Positions 5,937-7,776 of a stretch of DNA of 7,776 nt are shown in pieces. The translations under genes and the position numbers were made by a program. The notes under the pieces are model-generated. The model saw only the letters and a list, made by a program, of their open reading frames with translations. It ran no database searches and was not told the DNA's origin. Source of the stretch: CAYORM01 sp964406375. GTDB taxonomy: Bacteria; Pseudomonadota; Alphaproteobacteria; DSM-16000; Inquilinaceae. The DNA lies in contig CAYORM010000106.1 in assembly GCA_964406375.1 (NCBI GenBank), positions 1 through 7,776 on the forward strand, in the 5' to 3' direction. How positions within the stretch are numbered: position 1 is the stretch's first letter; each line of letters opens with the position of its first letter.

Positions 5937-7775
5937 TCAGGCCTCCGCGCCGGCGACCGGGGTGGCGGCGAGGCTCGCCTGGGCCGCGGCGAGGCGGGCG
6001 ATCGGCACCCGGTAGGGTGAACAGGAGACGTAATCGAGGCCGACCGACTCGCAGAAGCGGATCGAGGCGGGATCGCCGCCATGCTCGCCGCAGATGCCGA
6101 GCTTGATGTTGGGCCGCGTCCGTCGTCCCCGCTCGGCGGCGATCTGCACCAGCTCGCCCACCCCCTCCTGGTCGAGGACGGCGAAGGGATCCTGCTCGAG
6201 CACGCCCGCCTTCACGTACTCGGCGAGGAAGGTCCCGGAATCGTCGCGGCTGAGGCCGAGTGTCGTCTGCGTCAGATCGTTGGTGCCGAAGCTGAAGAAC
6301 TCGGCGGTCTCGGCGAGCTCGCCGGCCTTCAGCGCGGCGCGCGGCAGCTCGATCATCGAGCCGTAGAGCCAGTTGGGCGTCACGCCGGTCTCGGCGCGGA
6401 TCGCCGCCGCCACCCGATCGGCCGCCTCGCGCAGCACCTCGAGTTCGCGCCGCGAGAAGGCCAGCGGGATCATGATCTCCGGGATCACCGTCTCGCCGGT
6501 GCGGCGCTCGACCTCGACCGCGGCCTCGAGGATCGCCCGTACCTGCATCTCGTAGATCTCGGGGAAGGTGATGCCGAGCCGGCAGCCGCGATGGCCGAGC
6601 ATCGGGTTCGCCTCGTGCAGTTCGGCGAGGCGCCGGCGCACGCGCCCGACATCGACGCCGGCGGCAGCGGCGATCTCGGCCAGCTCCGCCTCCGAGCGCG
6701 GCAGGAATTCATGCAGCGGCGGGTCGAGCAGCCGGATCGTCACCGGCAGCCCGTTCATGATCTCGAACAGCTCCACGAAATCCTGCCGCTGCACCGGCAG
6801 GAGATCGGCGAGCGCCGCCTTCCGCGCCTCCACCGTGTCGGCCAGGATCATCCGCCGCACCGCGAGGATCCGGTCGGCGTCGAAGAACATGTGCTCGGTC
6901 CGGCACAGGCCGATGCCCTCGGCTCCGAAACGTCGCGCCGTCCGGGCATCCTCCGGCGTCTCGGCATTGGCGCGCACCCGCATCCGCCGGCGGGCATCCG
7001 CCCATTCCATCAGCCGCGCGAAGTCGCCGGACAGGTCGGGATGGACCATCGGCACCGCGCCGCGCATCACCGTGCCCGTTGCGCCATCGAGCGTGATGAC
7101 ATCGCCCGCCCGCAGCACCACCGCCCCGAAGGCGACTGTCCGCGCCGCGGCGTCGATCCGCACATCCCCGGCACCCGACACGCAGGGCCGTCCCATGCCG
7201 CGTGCCACGACCGCGGCATGGCTCGTCATCCCGCCGCGCGTCGTCAGGATCGCCGCGGCCGCGTGCATGCCGTGAATGTCCTCGGGGCTCGTCTCCTCGC
7301 GCACCAGGATCACCGTCTCGCCGCGCTGGGCCTGCTGCTCGGCCTCATCGGCAGTCAGGACGATCCGGCCGGAGGCGGCACCCGGCGAGGCCGGCAGCCC
7401 CTTCGCGATGACCTCGCGCGGCGCGTCGGGATCGAGGGTCGGATGCAGCAGCTGATCGAGCGAGGCCGGGTCGATCCGCATCACCGCCTCGGTCTCGTCG
7501 ATCAGGCCGGCATCGGCCATCTCGACGGCGATCCGCAGCGCCGCCGCCGCCGTGCGCTTGCCATTGCGTGTCTGCAGGATGTAGAGCCGGCCCTGCTGGA
7601 CCGTGAACTCGATGTCCTGCATGTCGCGGTAATGCGCCTCGAGCCGCTCGCGCACCGCGACCAGCGCGGCGTAGGCGTCCGGCATCACCTCCTCCATCGA
7701 CGGGAGGGAGGTGCCGGCGGCAGCGGCACGTGTCAGCGGCTGCGGCGTCCGGATGCCGGCGACGACATCCTCGCC
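5937..7775 (-). CDS. ppdK: Pyruvate, phosphate dikinase, C-terminal two thirds (N-terminus outside window)
   Basis: PPDK reversibly converts pyruvate, ATP and phosphate to phosphoenolpyruvate, AMP and pyrophosphate, linking glycolysis and gluconeogenesis in the cytoplasm. The frame is open to the right edge; 612 residues are visible and roughly 280 N-terminal ones are missing. The visible part begins in the ATP-grasp domain with GEDVVAGIRTPQPLT. The swivelling phosphohistidine domain has GGMTSHAAVVARGMGRPCVSG, whose His is visible residue 186; the Thr two residues earlier is the position phosphorylated by PPDK regulatory proteins. The C-terminal PEP/pyruvate barrel shows GLCRTEHMFF, RLLDPPLHEFLP, GSMIELPRAAL, EFFSFGTNDLTQTTLG and ICGEHGGDP with the catalytic Cys. 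These wordings favour PPDK over PEP synthase. The visible ATG at 7697 is internal, not the start. It is upstream in the apparent operon with the hydrolase and DUF1194 genes. Confidence 0.97.
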   Translation of the reverse strand, partial: GEDVVAGIRTPQPLTRAAAAGTSLPSMEEVMPDAYAALVAVRERLEAHYRDMQDIEFTVQQGRLYILQTRNGKRTAAAALRIAVEMADAGLIDETEAVMRIDPASLDQLLHPTLDPDAPREVIAKGLPASPGAASGRIVLTADEAEQQAQRGETVILVREETSPEDIHGMHAAAAILTTRGGMTSHAAVVARGMGRPCVSGAGDVRIDAAARTVAFGAVVLRAGDVITLDGATGTVMRGAVPMVHPDLSGDFARLMEWADARRRMRVRANAETPEDARTARRFGAEGIGLCRTEHMFFDADRILAVRRMILADTVEARKAALADLLPVQRQDFVELFEIMNGLPVTIRLLDPPLHEFLPRSEAELAEIAAAAGVDVGRVRRRLAELHEANPMLGHRGCRLGITFPEIYEMQVRAILEAAVEVERRTGETVIPEIMIPLAFSRRELEVLREAADRVAAAIRAETGVTPNWLYGSMIELPRAALKAGELAETAEFFSFGTNDLTQTTLGLSRDDSGTFLAEYVKAGVLEQDPFAVLDQEGVGELVQIAAERGRRTRPNIKLGICGEHGGDPASIRFCESVGLDYVSCSPYRVPIARLAAAQASLAATPVAGAEA

Positions 7776-7776
7776 C

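Noticed and set aside
4138..6015. 625-residue plus-strand open frame
   Set aside because: It lies antisense to the DUF1194 and hydrolase genes, both of which have clear family motifs. Its composition (Arg/Gly/Ala-rich, no domain) is typical of antisense frames in very GC-rich DNA.
6568..7275. 235-residue plus-strand frame inside ppdK
   Set aside because: A Ser/Arg/Ala-rich antisense shadow of the conserved PPDK sequence.
7697..7697. ATG at 7697 as the start of ppdK
   Set aside because: The frame continues upstream to the window edge with the conserved GEDVVAGIRTPQ motif, so this methionine is internal.

Overview
The window is very GC-rich, tightly packed DNA that reads as an alphaproteobacterial chromosome. 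The case rests on high third-position GC, a TrmFO-type (not TrmA-type) tRNA m5U54 methyltransferase, an NDUFAF6-like squalene/phytoene-synthase-fold protein, a DUF1194 protein, an Fe-type superoxide dismutase and a PpdK-type dikinase. The order is not certain; Rhodospirillales or a relative is a guess.

Layout, left to right. Positions 2-898 (minus strand) hold a secreted Cys-rich repeat protein that runs off the left edge. It has a signal peptide and six visible 31-residue modules, each with four cysteines, joined by Gly/Ser/Thr linkers. The four C-terminal visible modules are identical in protein, and two adjacent 123-bp units look identical in DNA. Because it has no stop codon in the window, it is easily missed, and the plus-strand frame over the same DNA looks falsely gene-like. 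A 218-bp divergent spacer follows, then trmFO (1117-2514, plus). trmFO converges on an NDUFAF6-like gene (2534-3400, minus); the 19-bp gap between their stop codons is almost entirely one small inverted repeat. A 77-bp divergent spacer with a perfect 14-bp palindrome leads into sodB (3478-4077, plus). sodB ends at two strong hairpins, the second a clear terminator facing the next, convergent gene.

The right half is one minus-strand run: the C-terminal two thirds of pyruvate phosphate dikinase (5937-7775, cut by the right edge), then an alpha/beta hydrolase (4939-5922), then an exported DUF1194 von Willebrand-A-like protein (4153-4923). Gaps of 14 and 15 bp suggest co-transcription, ending at the shared terminator near 4112-4135.

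Most genes are housekeeping: tRNA modification, probable respiratory-complex assembly, superoxide defence, and pyruvate/PEP interconversion. No mobile element, CRISPR array, tRNA or rRNA was seen, and no gap between genes exceeds about 220 bp. The least understood items are the Cys-rich repeat protein and the DUF1194 protein with altered MIDAS-region residues. I see no convincing new multi-gene system.
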